The notes: generated from the sequence alone by a model not told the origin. A stretch of 12,268 nt of DNA from Gammaproteobacteria bacterium (GCA_016200445.1 JACQEQ010000027.1:1-12268), one strand, 5' to 3'. Shown: positions 1 through 7,445, counted from the first letter of the stretch. Made by a program: numbers and translations.

Positions 1-910
1 GAAGCGTTTACCACGCTTACGCAGCGCTTCATCGACGAGATGAACCACGGCGCGCACGCGTTGGGTGTGATCCCGCCGGATCAGGAACCGCGCGCGACCG
101 GTTATATCGGCGAGATCGTCGCGATGATCGAAACATTAGTCAAGAACGGCCATGCCTACCCGGCGAAGAACCATGACGTGTACTACGACGTCAGCAAATT
201 TTCCGGCTATGGAAAACTCTCCGGCAAGCACACCGAAGACTTGCGCTCGGGCGCGCGCGTCGAAATCGACGAAGCCAAGGACGATCCGCTCGACTTCGTG
301 TTATGGAAAGCCGCCAAACCCGGCGAGCCGAGCTGGGATTCACCGTGGGGCAAAGGCCGTCCCGGCTGGCACATCGAGTGTTCCGCGATGGCGACCCAAT
401 GCCTCGGTAATCACTTCGACCTGCACGGCGGCGGCATGGACCTGCAATTTCCGCATCATGAAAACGAAATCCTTGTACACCGCATTGCGCGGCCTCTCCG
501 TCGGCGCGGGGGTGTCCAGTAGTGAGCACGAGCAGCGTTTTACAGCGGCGATGGATGATGACTTTAATACGTCCGGCGCGATCGCGGTGTTATTCGACCT
601 TGCCAATGAAGTGAATCGGCTGCGCGCGGAAAGAAATATCGATAGTGCTCTGCGTGCTGCGACCAGTTTGAAAGCATTGGGCAGTCAGCTCGGTGTGTTG
701 CAACGCGATCCTGAAGTTTTTTTGAAAGGAGAGGCACGCAGTAAAGGTGCCGGGCTCAGCGACGAACAAATTGATTCGCTAATATCCCAGCGCCTCGACG
801 CCCGCAAAAATAAAAACTGGCAAGAATCCGACCGCATTCGCGACCAACTCAAAGCCACAGGTGTGATTCTCGAAGACGGACCCAAAGGCACAACTTGGAG
901 ACGCGGGTAG
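1..910 (+). pseudogene. cysS: Cysteinyl-tRNA synthetase, 5'-truncated by the window edge and broken by an internal out-of-frame deletion
   Basis: CysS charges tRNA-Cys with cysteine and is normally essential. The window opens at about residue 83 of the E. coli protein (461 aa). Frame 1 reads well to base 471: EPRAT, VLWK, the zinc-ligand segment WHIECSAM and the second zinc segment FPHHENEI. It then changes to unrelated residues and stops at 520-522. From base 473 the CysS sequence resumes in frame 2 at LYTALRGL and continues through AMDDDFNT and QRLDARK to the characteristic end GTTWRRG and TAG at 908-910. Against E. coli CysS recalled from memory, about 79 residues are missing between these points, close to 236 bp, including the catalytic KMSKS loop. 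Neither piece could be an active enzyme. This is either a true pseudogene or an assembly or sequencing deletion. Identity is certain; the cause of the break is not. Confidence 0.9.
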
Positions 911-914
911 GCAG

Positions 915-1838
915 CTATTCGCGATGCAGCACGTCATCAATGACTTTGCGCTTTAAGTGCGGCGCAAATAATTCGATGAAGGCGTACATGTAGCCGCGCA
1001 GATATTTTCCGCGATGCAGCCCAATGTGGGTGGTGTTGGAGGCAAATAAATGGCTGGCATCGAGGCTGCGCAATCCGCTATCGCGTTTGGTATCGAAGGC
1101 CATTTTTGCCAGGATGCCGACGCCGAGGCCGAGTTCCACGTAGGTTTTGATGACATCAGAGTCCATGGCAGTGAGCGCCATGTTGGTCTTCAGATTATTG
1201 TCGCTGAAGGCCTTGCTGATCAACGAGCGGCCCGAGAACGAATAGTCGTAGGTGATCAGCGGAAATTCCACCAGGCGTTCAAGGGTCAGTTCGCGATCTT
1301 TTAGCAACGGATGGTCGGGCGGCGTCACCACGCAAAATTCCCATTTATTGCAAGCTAAAGTGACCAGCGACTTGTGCATGTTGGCGGTTTCGCTAGCAAT
1401 GGCCAAATCGGCAATGCCGGCCATGACCATATCGGAAATTTGTTCCGGGTTACCTTGATGGATACGCAAGCGCACGTCGGGATAGTGTTGTTTGAAGGCC
1501 TTGATCGTTTGCGGCAATGCGTATTGCGCCTGCGTATGCGTCGTCGCAAGCGAGAACAGGCCCTGATCTTCCTTGGTGAATTCGCTACCGATCTGCTTGA
1601 TGTATTCGACCTCGCGCAACACCGCTTCGGCACGTTCCAAAATCACCTTGCCCGGTTGCGTCACGGCGACGAAGCGCTTACCGTTGCGCTCGAAGATTTT
1701 CACTTTTAATTCTTGTTCGAGCAGCCGAATCTGGGTGCTGATCCCTGGTTGCGCGGTGTGCAGAAGCTCCGCGACCGCCGACACATTCAGCCCACGCCGT
1801 GCTACTTCGCAGATATATTGTAGTTGTCTTAGTTTCAT
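915..1838 (-). CDS. cysB: LysR-type transcriptional regulator, CysB family (sulfur assimilation)
   Basis: CysB activates sulfate uptake and cysteine biosynthesis genes, with N-acetylserine as inducer and sulfate/thiosulfate as counter-signals. The 307-residue product is near the family length (324 aa in E. coli). Residues 1-60 form the winged helix-turn-helix (MKLRQLQYICEVARRGLNVS, then TAQPGIS and FERNGKR). Residues about 90-300 are the periplasmic-binding-protein-like effector domain. The segment LATTHTQAQYALP holds T100, T102 and Q103, which line the sulfate-binding pocket in CysB structures; the further pocket positions 149 and 202 are serine here instead of threonine. DADVIKTYVELGLGVGI-type sequence near residues 230-245 is also typical of CysB. 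The start at 1836-1838 matches the family N-terminus; the frame stays open upstream to 1925, but those residues look non-native. The Shine-Dalgarno site is weak. The gene lies 128 bases after glnD on the same strand and converges on cysS with a 4-base gap. Cbl-type paralogues are a less likely alternative. Confidence 0.9.
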   Translation of the reverse strand: MKLRQLQYICEVARRGLNVSAVAELLHTAQPGISTQIRLLEQELKVKIFERNGKRFVAVTQPGKVILERAEAVLREVEYIKQIGSEFTKEDQGLFSLATTHTQAQYALPQTIKAFKQHYPDVRLRIHQGNPEQISDMVMAGIADLAIASETANMHKSLVTLACNKWEFCVVTPPDHPLLKDRELTLERLVEFPLITYDYSFSGRSLISKAFSDNNLKTNMALTAMDSDVIKTYVELGLGVGILAKMAFDTKRDSGLRSLDASHLFASNTTHIGLHRGKYLRGYMYAFIELFAPHLKRKVIDDVLHRE

Positions 1839-1966
1839 TGCCTGGTCTCGATATCCATGCTGTTTCGATGCGTCGCTAACGCAGACACTGCGAACAAACA
1901 CTGGGGTCGGACTCTGTATCGACAATTTTCAGAAAGAATTAAGCATCAGGAAAAAACTAAGCAAAG

Positions 1967-4609
1967 TTACGGTGCGATGGAAGAACGAATGGCGGTGGCG
2001 AGTTGTTGTTGCCGGTCAGGATTATTCAGCGGGAGATTCTGATCGTCAGTGATGTAGAAAATATCTTCGACGCGTTCGCCGAGGGTTGCGATCTTGGCAT
2101 TTTTCAGGCGCACGTTGCATTTGATCAGCGCTTGACTGATTTGCGCCAGCAAACCGGGGCGATCGGTCGTCACAACTTCCATCACGGTGCGTGCCTGAGT
2201 TGGGTCGTCGCTAAAATTAATTTGCGTGGGGATGGTGAATTGTTTGAGCTGACGCGGTACTTGCCGTTTTGCGGCGGGCGTCAGGGCGCCTGGTTTCAAC
2301 AGAGCGCGGGTTACGGTTTCGACGATTTCGCGCAGGCGTGCCGGGTTGTTGATCGGTGCGCCGGTTTCTTCCAGCACGGTGTAGGTGTCGAGCGTGTAAC
2401 GGTCATGCGTGGCAATAATGCGCGCGTCGACGATATTCAGGCCGAGCTGGTCCAGTGCCTGCGTAATGGTTGCAAATAAAAAGTCGCGATCTTGCATGTG
2501 AATAAACACCGCCGTCCCGCCGCGCCCGTCTTGGCCTTGCGACTGCACCAACACCAGCGGAGTAGCGCGATCCCGGTGTTGCAGAATGGCTTGGGTATGC
2601 CACGCCACACGGTCTGCAGAATAACGTTGAAAATAATCGTCGCCGTAATTGCTCCACACCTGTTCGATGTTGTGTTGCTGCACGCCCAAGTTCTGGAGCA
2701 AGTGCAGCGCTTCAGTGCGCGTTTCGCGCACGATGTCTTTTTGGTCGAGGACATTATCCAACCCACGGCGGAAGGCACGCGAGGTGGCCAGGTAGAGTTC
2801 CCACAGCAACGAGTCTTTCCAGGAATTCCATAAGGTCGGATTGGTCGCGCGGATGTCGGCGACGGTGAGCAGATATAAATAGTCGAGCGTGGTTTGGTTT
2901 CCGGTCACGGTAGCGAAATCGTTGACGACCTTGGCGTCGCTGATGTCTTTGCGTTGCGCGGTGCTTGACATTAACAAGTGGTGTTTCACCAGCCACACCA
3001 GCAGGCGCGTATCGTATTCGCTTAAGCCGTGTGCATGCGCGAAGGTCCGCGCTTCGTCGCCGCCCAGTTCGGAGTGATCGCCGCCGCGGCCTTTGGCGAT
3101 GTCATGAAAGATTCCGGCGAGATACAGCACTTCCGGTTTGGGGATGCGCTGGATGAGTTCGCTGCACATCGGTAATTCATGCGCGAATTCCGGCACCGTC
3201 ATGCGGCGCATATTGCGAACCACGAACAAGGTGTGTTCATCGACGGTGTAGTGGTGAAATAAATCGTGTTGCATTTGACCGACGATGCGTCCGAACACTG
3301 GCAAATATTCAGCAAGCACGCCATAGCGGTTCATGCGCCGCAGTTCGTGCGTGAGCCCATGCGGCTGGCGTACCAATTCCATGAACAGGCTACGGCTGCG
3401 CAAATCGTTACGAAATTTATCGTCGATCAAGTTGCGGTGGCTGCGGATCAAGCGAATGGTTTGTGCTCGCACGCCTTTGATTTCGCGGTGTTGCGCAAGC
3501 AGTAAAAAAATTTCCAGTAACGCGAATGGATAACGTTTGAAGATGCCTTCATGCACGACTTCAATAAAACCGTTGCGGGTTTGAAAGCGCTTGTTCACCG
3601 CGATTGGCGCGGCGGCGATATCGCCCAAGATTGCTTCGTCGAATAGCTGCAATAACATTTCATTGAGCCGGTTCAGCTCCATCACGGTGCGATAGTAGCG
3701 TTTCATGAACGCTTCGACGGCAAGACGTGACCCTTCTTCGTTATAGCCGAAATGTTTGGCGAGCGTGCGTTGATGATCGAACGACAGCCGGTCTTCGCGC
3801 CGCCCGGCCAGCGAGTGCAATCCGAAGCGCACGTTCCACAGAAATTTCTGGCCGTCGTTCAGCGCCGTGTATTCGGCTTCGCTCAAAAATCCGTGTGCGA
3901 CCAGCGCATGCAAAGTGCCGGCACCGAAATGGCGTTTGGCGACCCAGCCGATCATCTGAATATCGCGCAAACCGCCCGGACCTTCCTTGATGTTGGGTTC
4001 GAGGTTGTAAGAGGTGTCGTTGAATTTATGGTGGCGCGCAATTTGTTCGGCGAGTTTGGCGGCAAAGAAATCTTTGCTTGGCCACACTTCGTCCGGCCCG
4101 ACCGACGCGAGCATTTGGTCGTAGAGCGCATGCGGGCCGCACAGCAAACGCGACTCCATCAAATTGGTCGCCGTGGTCACGTCGGCACGCGCTTCTTGCA
4201 TACACTCCGCGACGTTGCGTACGCTGTGGCCGATCTGCAAACCGATGTCCCACAGAAACGTGACGAACAGTTCCAAGCTGCGGCGGAGGGTCTCATCGAC
4301 GCGCTCCGGCACCAGCACCGAAATGTCAATATCGGAGTGCGGATGCAGTTCGCCGCGCCCGTAACCGCCCACCGCAATCAGCGCGCAGTGCGGTGAAGTC
4401 ACAAAACGCGTGAACACCCGCGTTAGCAATTGATCGATCAACCAGGCGCGCGCATACACCAAAGGTTCCGCGTCGCTACCATTTTCAAAACGGCTTTGCA
4501 AAACTTTCTGTCCAGCCTGTAGCGCATGCCGGAACACGCTGAGCGGGTTGGGCGCGCTGGTGAGTGTGTGCTCGAAAGTTTCAGCATCGAAAATGGCGGG
4601 GTCATTCAT
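1967..4609 (-). CDS. glnD: Bifunctional [protein-PII] uridylyltransferase / uridylyl-removing enzyme
   Basis: GlnD senses glutamine and adds or removes UMP on PII proteins (GlnB/GlnK), controlling glutamine synthetase and nitrogen regulation in the cytoplasm. From the chosen start the protein has 880 residues (E. coli 890). In order: a nucleotidyltransferase domain with GGYGRGELHPHSDIDISVLV at 81-100 (catalytic D93 and D95); a GlnD-specific linker with NLEPNIKEGPGGLRDIQ near 202-218; an HD domain with HHYTVDEHT at 452-460, FHDIAKG at 501-507 and H512; and two C-terminal ACT domains, at about 700-780 and 808-880, which bind glutamine. All signature residues are present, so both activities should be intact. 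The ATG at 4607-4609 gives a normal N-terminus (MNDPAIFDAETF). The frame stays open to a GTG at 4724-4726, but those residues look non-coding. No clear Shine-Dalgarno precedes the ATG, and an in-frame TTG four codons upstream is an alternative. The gene stands away from map, its usual neighbour, because an extra gene lies between them. Confidence 0.96.
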   Translation of the reverse strand: MNDPAIFDAETFEHTLTSAPNPLSVFRHALQAGQKVLQSRFENGSDAEPLVYARAWLIDQLLTRVFTRFVTSPHCALIAVGGYGRGELHPHSDIDISVLVPERVDETLRRSLELFVTFLWDIGLQIGHSVRNVAECMQEARADVTTATNLMESRLLCGPHALYDQMLASVGPDEVWPSKDFFAAKLAEQIARHHKFNDTSYNLEPNIKEGPGGLRDIQMIGWVAKRHFGAGTLHALVAHGFLSEAEYTALNDGQKFLWNVRFGLHSLAGRREDRLSFDHQRTLAKHFGYNEEGSRLAVEAFMKRYYRTVMELNRLNEMLLQLFDEAILGDIAAAPIAVNKRFQTRNGFIEVVHEGIFKRYPFALLEIFLLLAQHREIKGVRAQTIRLIRSHRNLIDDKFRNDLRSRSLFMELVRQPHGLTHELRRMNRYGVLAEYLPVFGRIVGQMQHDLFHHYTVDEHTLFVVRNMRRMTVPEFAHELPMCSELIQRIPKPEVLYLAGIFHDIAKGRGGDHSELGGDEARTFAHAHGLSEYDTRLLVWLVKHHLLMSSTAQRKDISDAKVVNDFATVTGNQTTLDYLYLLTVADIRATNPTLWNSWKDSLLWELYLATSRAFRRGLDNVLDQKDIVRETRTEALHLLQNLGVQQHNIEQVWSNYGDDYFQRYSADRVAWHTQAILQHRDRATPLVLVQSQGQDGRGGTAVFIHMQDRDFLFATITQALDQLGLNIVDARIIATHDRYTLDTYTVLEETGAPINNPARLREIVETVTRALLKPGALTPAAKRQVPRQLKQFTIPTQINFSDDPTQARTVMEVVTTDRPGLLAQISQALIKCNVRLKNAKIATLGERVEDIFYITDDQNLPLNNPDRQQQLATAIRSSIAP

Positions 4610-4643
4610 GTCGGTCAATTTATGCGTTAGCCATGGCGTACCG

Positions 4644-4649
4644 ACTATA
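4644..4649 (-). promoter_or_regulatory. Candidate -10 box for glnD
   Basis: Read on the minus strand this is TATAGT, five of six bases of the sigma-70 -10 consensus. It lies 34 bases upstream of the glnD ATG and would give an untranslated leader of roughly 28 bases. The matching -35 position (TTACAA at 18 bp) is poor. A second TATAGT-like stretch lies further upstream near 4742-4750. The rest of the 247-base gap between glnD and the divergent gene shows no clear operator. The assignment is a pattern match only. Confidence 0.25.
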
Positions 4650-4783
4650 TCGTGAGTGTATTGAAAATTGTAAGTTGAGCACTTATGCGAACAGCGCTGT
4701 CGGTTGAGAGCGTCAATAAGATTCACTCTGAAATTTGCTTTAACTATAGATAAAATTCGCCTGCTCTACGTCGCGGATGCTTA

Positions 4784-4792
4784 TGCTAATAT
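4784..4792 (+). promoter_or_regulatory. Candidate extended -10 promoter for the outer-membrane protein gene
   Basis: The bases TGCTAATAT form an extended -10 element (TG, one base, then TAATAT, four of six consensus bases). They lie about 65 bases upstream of the ATG at 4857 and predict a start of transcription near 4799. No convincing -35 sits 16-18 bases upstream, which extended -10 promoters tolerate. Confidence 0.35.
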
Positions 4793-4856
4793 TCGCGTGC
4801 GTCAGCAGGTGGGCGCGTATTTCATCGATTCATACTAACTAGCTGGGGGTATTATT

Positions 4857-5441
4857 ATGAAGGTTGTTCACACCAAGCGTTGCTTGGCAGGCGTTGTATT
4901 GTCTCTCGCATGTGTATCAGCAAGTGCAGAGTCACAGTTTGGTTTGGGCGCGCAGCTCACACCACAAGATGGCATCACTGTTTATCTTCCGATAAAAGCA
5001 GACGCAGGAATTTTGATTGAACCATTTTTTGCCTATCGCTCTGAAAAATCTAGCATGTCAACTGATGGCCAAGATGAAATTTCAAGCAAATTTACAGTTC
5101 GTGAAATCGGAATAGGCATCTTTGGAAGTCGAGCAGTAAGCGAAACATTAGATATGTATTATGGTGCTCGTATTGGCTTTATAAATGTGAAGAACACAGA
5201 CACGGATTATCAATCGACACCGACACAAACAGTAACGTATACAGGTGATGGTTATGTGATTCAGCCAACGGTTGGAGCTGCATACCGGGTCACCCCTAAC
5301 GTGTCTTTTGCACTGGAAGTTGCTTTAAACTATACCAATGTTGACACGAGCGAAGATTCAAATTTTTCATCTAGCACAACGGATCGGACAAATACGTTTG
5401 TAAATACGCGATCCAGTTTTGTTGCGCGGTACATGTTCTGA
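4857..5441 (+). CDS. Predicted outer-membrane beta-barrel protein of unknown function
   Basis: I do not recognise a specific family. The 194-residue product starts with a classic Sec signal peptide: basic MKVVHTKR, a hydrophobic core at about 9-20, and a probable cleavage site after SASA at residue 24. The mature part alternates polar and hydrophobic residues, with strand-like stretches such as GIGIFGSR and YYGARIGFINV separated by Ser/Thr/Asp-rich loops. It ends in SFVARYMF, with the terminal phenylalanine and an aromatic residue at -3 that mark BAM-assembled barrels. At about 170 mature residues it fits a small eight-stranded barrel (OmpA/OmpW-like OMP_b-brl group). A strong GGGGG Shine-Dalgarno lies at 4845-4849, seven bases before the ATG. 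The gene is clearly AT-richer than its neighbours (hand count of 5041-5100: 21 G/C in 60; of 8521-8580: 35 in 60), and it separates glnD from map, which are usually adjacent. This suggests a later insertion. It has its own promoter candidate and terminator, so it is probably monocistronic. Confidence 0.8.
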   Translation: MKVVHTKRCLAGVVLSLACVSASAESQFGLGAQLTPQDGITVYLPIKADAGILIEPFFAYRSEKSSMSTDGQDEISSKFTVREIGIGIFGSRAVSETLDMYYGARIGFINVKNTDTDYQSTPTQTVTYTGDGYVIQPTVGAAYRVTPNVSFALEVALNYTNVDTSEDSNFSSSTTDRTNTFVNTRSSFVARYMF

Positions 5442-5460
5442 TTTCTTGCTAGAACAATAC

Positions 5461-5495
5461 AGAGGCGCGATCTAGCTGCTTAAGATCGCGCTTCT
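5461..5495 (+). terminator. Intrinsic terminator, probably bidirectional, between the outer-membrane protein gene and map
   Basis: Bases 5461-5473 pair with 5483-5495 in a 13-bp stem with one G-U pair (core GCGCGATCT / AGATCGCGC) around a 9-base loop. It lies 19 bases after the plus-strand stop codon. The following run GTTTC is short. Read on the minus strand, the stem is followed by GTATTGTTCT, so it may also end transcripts of the convergent map gene, whose stop is at 5574-5576. Confidence 0.75.
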
Positions 5496-5573
5496 GTTTC
5501 AAAAATCTGCAGATAAAAAATCAAGTTATGGTTTGTCGTGCTGCGGAGAGTGGTAGCAACGTCGACTACGAAT

Positions 5574-6341
5574 TCAAATCTCCTCCCCCGGACGTTTTGT
5601 TAACACCTCATACCCCGTGTCAGTAACCAGCACTGTGTGCTCCCACTGCGCCGACAAGCTGCGGTCTTTGGTGACGACAGTCCAGCCGTCGGGTAACAAC
5701 TTTACTTGGCGCTTGCCGACGTTGATCATCGGCTCGATGGTGAAGGTCATGCCGGCTTCGAGAATCATGCCGGTGCCGGGTGTGCCGTAGTGCAGCACTT
5801 GCGGTTCATCGTGAAATTTTCGGCCGATGCCGTGGCCGCAATATTCGCGTACCACGGAGCAGTTGTTGCTTTCGGCATGGTGTTGAATGGCGTGGCCGAT
5901 GTCGCCCAGGCGCGCGCCGGGGCGTACGTTGCGGATGCCGATGTACATGCATTCGCGGCTGATGTCGCACACGCGTTTGGCGCTGATCGACGGTTTGCCG
6001 ACGAACAGCATCATGCTGGTGTCGCCATGAAATTCGTCTTTGATGACGGTCACGTCGATGTTGATGATGTCGCCTTCTTTCAAGCGCTTATCACCTGGAA
6101 TCCCATGACACACGACATGGTTAACCGAGGTGCAGATGGATTTTGGAAAGCCGTGATAGTTGAGCGGCGCCGGAATCGCGTGCTGGGTGTTGACGATGTA
6201 ATCGTGACAGATGCGGTCGAGTTCGTCGGTCGTGATACCGGCCTGTACTTGTGGCGCGATCATGACTAGTACTTCGGCAGCAAACCGGCCGGCGACGCGC
6301 ATTTTTTCGATTTCTTCAGGGGTTTTAAGAGTGACGGACAT
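5574..6341 (-). CDS. map: Type I methionine aminopeptidase
   Basis: This enzyme removes the initiator methionine from new proteins whose second residue is small, working near the ribosome exit tunnel. The 255-residue product is slightly shorter than E. coli Map (264 aa). The pita-bread metallopeptidase fold is complete, and all five metal ligands can be read: D96 (INIDVT), D107 (HGDTS), H170 (CGHGIG), E203 (TIEPM) and E234 (QWEHT). The catalytic histidines H79 (CHGIPG) and H177 (FHDEP) are also present. The start MSVTLKTPEEIEKMR matches the family; the upstream ribosome-binding site is weak. The gene is divergent from rpsB, its usual neighbour, and convergent with the outer-membrane protein gene. 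It lacks the SH3-like N-terminal extension of Gram-positive and eukaryotic forms, as expected for a proteobacterium. Confidence 0.97.
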   Translation of the reverse strand: MSVTLKTPEEIEKMRVAGRFAAEVLVMIAPQVQAGITTDELDRICHDYIVNTQHAIPAPLNYHGFPKSICTSVNHVVCHGIPGDKRLKEGDIINIDVTVIKDEFHGDTSMMLFVGKPSISAKRVCDISRECMYIGIRNVRPGARLGDIGHAIQHHAESNNCSVVREYCGHGIGRKFHDEPQVLHYGTPGTGMILEAGMTFTIEPMINVGKRQVKLLPDGWTVVTKDRSLSAQWEHTVLVTDTGYEVLTKRPGEEI

Positions 6342-6377
6342 GGCGGCTCGGAATGGGTTGGCAATGCACTGGCAGGT

Positions 6378-6406
6378 TTGTCGGTATGCGGCTTTTATGT
6401 TATAAA
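6378..6406 (+). promoter_or_regulatory. rpsB promoter: -35 TTGTCG, 17-bp spacer, extended -10 TGTTATAAA
   Basis: TTGTCG (6378-6383) has four of six -35 consensus bases. After a 17-bp spacer comes TATAAA (6401-6406), preceded by TG one base away, an extended -10. Transcription should start near 6413, giving a leader of about 173 bases, similar to that of E. coli rpsB. The discriminator directly after the -10 is very GC-rich (GCGCGCCC), as at stringently controlled translation genes; that control is inferred. The TTATAA core is palindromic and could also serve the divergent map gene. Confidence 0.7.
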
Positions 6407-6436
6407 GCGCGCCCGGAGCTCGGGAAATTGAGATCC

Positions 6437-6557
6437 GGCCAGTAAAATACTGGTTCCGTAGGTTGTTTACAACTTCACACCTGTATCGTCACGGCGGCCC
6501 GGGTGCTCCCTTTAATAACGTAAGTAATTTAAAGCGAGTGGGCCGTTGGGATACAGG
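6437..6557 (+). promoter_or_regulatory. Structured rpsB mRNA leader, likely S2 (RpsB) autoregulatory element
   Basis: The leader folds in two parts. A small hairpin (CCAGTA, loop AAA, TACTGG at 6439-6453, extendable by two G-U pairs) comes first. Then a three-tier structure follows: 6480-6487 pairs with 6550-6557 (CCTGTATC/GATACAGG); inside it 6492-6500 pairs with 6540-6548 (nine pairs, two of them G-U); inside that 6510-6515 pairs with 6529-6534 (CTTTAA/TTAAAG). The unpaired stretch GGGTGCTCC and the segment GGGATACAG resemble, from memory, conserved parts of the gammaproteobacterial rpsB leader to which S2 binds to repress rpsB-tsf. The Shine-Dalgarno GAGGAG (6573-6578) lies 16 bases downstream of the structure. 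The pairing is read directly from the sequence; S2 control is inferred from the E. coli system. Confidence 0.75.
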
Positions 6558-6585
6558 GAGGCCTAACCCAACGAGGAGTACTTTA

Positions 6586-7437
6586 ATGTCTGCTGTTACC
6601 ATGCGTGAAATGCTGGAAGCGGGTTGCCACTTCGGCCATCAAACCCGGTTCTGGAATCCGAAAATGGCTCCGTTTATCTACGGGGACCGCAATAAAATTC
6701 ATATTATCAATCTGGAAAAAACCCTGTCGATGTTCAACGACGCGTTGAATTTCGTCGGCGGTGTTGCGTCACAACGTGGCACCGTGATGTTCGTCGGCAC
6801 CAAGCACGCGGCGCGCGATGCGGTGCAGGCCGAAGCCACCCGTTGCGGCATGCCGTATGTAAATCATCGTTGGCTGGGCGGCATGCTCACTAACTTTCGC
6901 ACCGTCAAACAGTCGATTGCACGCTTGAAAGAACTCGAAGCGATGCGCGACGACGGCACCATGTTGCGCTTGGGCAAGAAAGAAGCGCTGATGTTGACGC
7001 GTGAATTGCAGAAGCTGGATCGCAGTCTGGGCGGCATCAAGAACATGGCGGCGTTGCCGTCGGCCATTTTCGTCATTGATGTCGGTCACGAAGACATTGC
7101 CATCACCGAAGCGCGCAAGCTGGGTATTCCGTTGATCGGCATTGTCGACACTAACAGCAAGCCGGAAGGCATCGACTACGTGATCCCCGGCAACGACGAT
7201 GCGATTCGTGCGATTCAGTTGTATGCGCGCAATATCGCCGAAGCGATTCTGAACGGACGCACGGCCGCGCAGATCGGCATGTCGGAAGACGACTTTGTTG
7301 AAGTCGGCGAAGGTGGTGCACCGGCCGAAGGCGATGCGGTCAAGAAAACCGCCAAAAAAGGCGTAAAGAAGATTGCGCCGAAGAAAGCCGCCAGTGCCGA
7401 GCCGGAAGCTGCGGCGAGCGAACCCGCTGCTAAGTAA
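6586..7437 (+). CDS. rpsB: 30S ribosomal protein S2
   Basis: S2 binds late to the 30S subunit between head and body and is needed for S1 attachment. The start MSAVTMREMLEAGCHFGHQT is diagnostic, as are NPKMAPFIYGDRNKIHIINL (25-44), VNHRWLGGMLTNF (92-104) and IVDTNSKPEGIDYVIPGNDD (186-205). The ATG at 6586-6588 follows a good GAGGAG seven bases upstream. The frame is open further upstream to 6463, but that stretch is the structured leader. The protein has 283 residues against 241 in E. coli; the excess is a tail of about 43 residues (241-283) rich in Ala, Lys, Glu and Pro. It is the first gene of the long operon and probably limits its own and EF-Ts synthesis through the leader. Confidence 0.97.
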   Translation: MSAVTMREMLEAGCHFGHQTRFWNPKMAPFIYGDRNKIHIINLEKTLSMFNDALNFVGGVASQRGTVMFVGTKHAARDAVQAEATRCGMPYVNHRWLGGMLTNFRTVKQSIARLKELEAMRDDGTMLRLGKKEALMLTRELQKLDRSLGGIKNMAALPSAIFVIDVGHEDIAITEARKLGIPLIGIVDTNSKPEGIDYVIPGNDDAIRAIQLYARNIAEAILNGRTAAQIGMSEDDFVEVGEGGAPAEGDAVKKTAKKGVKKIAPKKAASAEPEAAASEPAAK

Positions 7438-7445
7438 TATCCGCG

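Noticed and set aside
152..472. Upstream part of the frame-2 open reading frame overlapping cysS
   Set aside because: Only the part from 473 onward resembles CysS; the earlier Arg/Thr-rich residues are an out-of-frame reading of the real CysS sequence.
915..1838. Functional operon link between cysB and cysS because both concern cysteine
   Set aside because: They are convergent with a 4-base gap and so not co-transcribed; proximity alone does not support a shared system.
1839..1966. Search for a terminator after glnD and a promoter for cysB
   Set aside because: There is a T-rich run after the glnD stop but no convincing stem, a 5-bp mini-hairpin further on, and no good -35/-10 pair; cysB may be read from glnD or from a promoter I cannot recognise.
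4610..4856. Possible small RNA or phage attachment site in the divergent gap
   Set aside because: No direct repeats, terminator-like hairpin or tRNA-like sequence were seen; promoter elements account for what can be recognised.
4857..4931. Possible lipoprotein signal (LSLAC) in the outer-membrane protein
   Set aside because: The residues before the cysteine (S-L-A-C) do not fit the lipobox, and a normal signal peptidase I site SASA follows five residues later.
6463..6585. N-terminal extension of S2 in the same open frame
   Set aside because: The segment is the folded leader RNA; the ATG at 6586 has a good Shine-Dalgarno and starts exactly at the family N-terminus.
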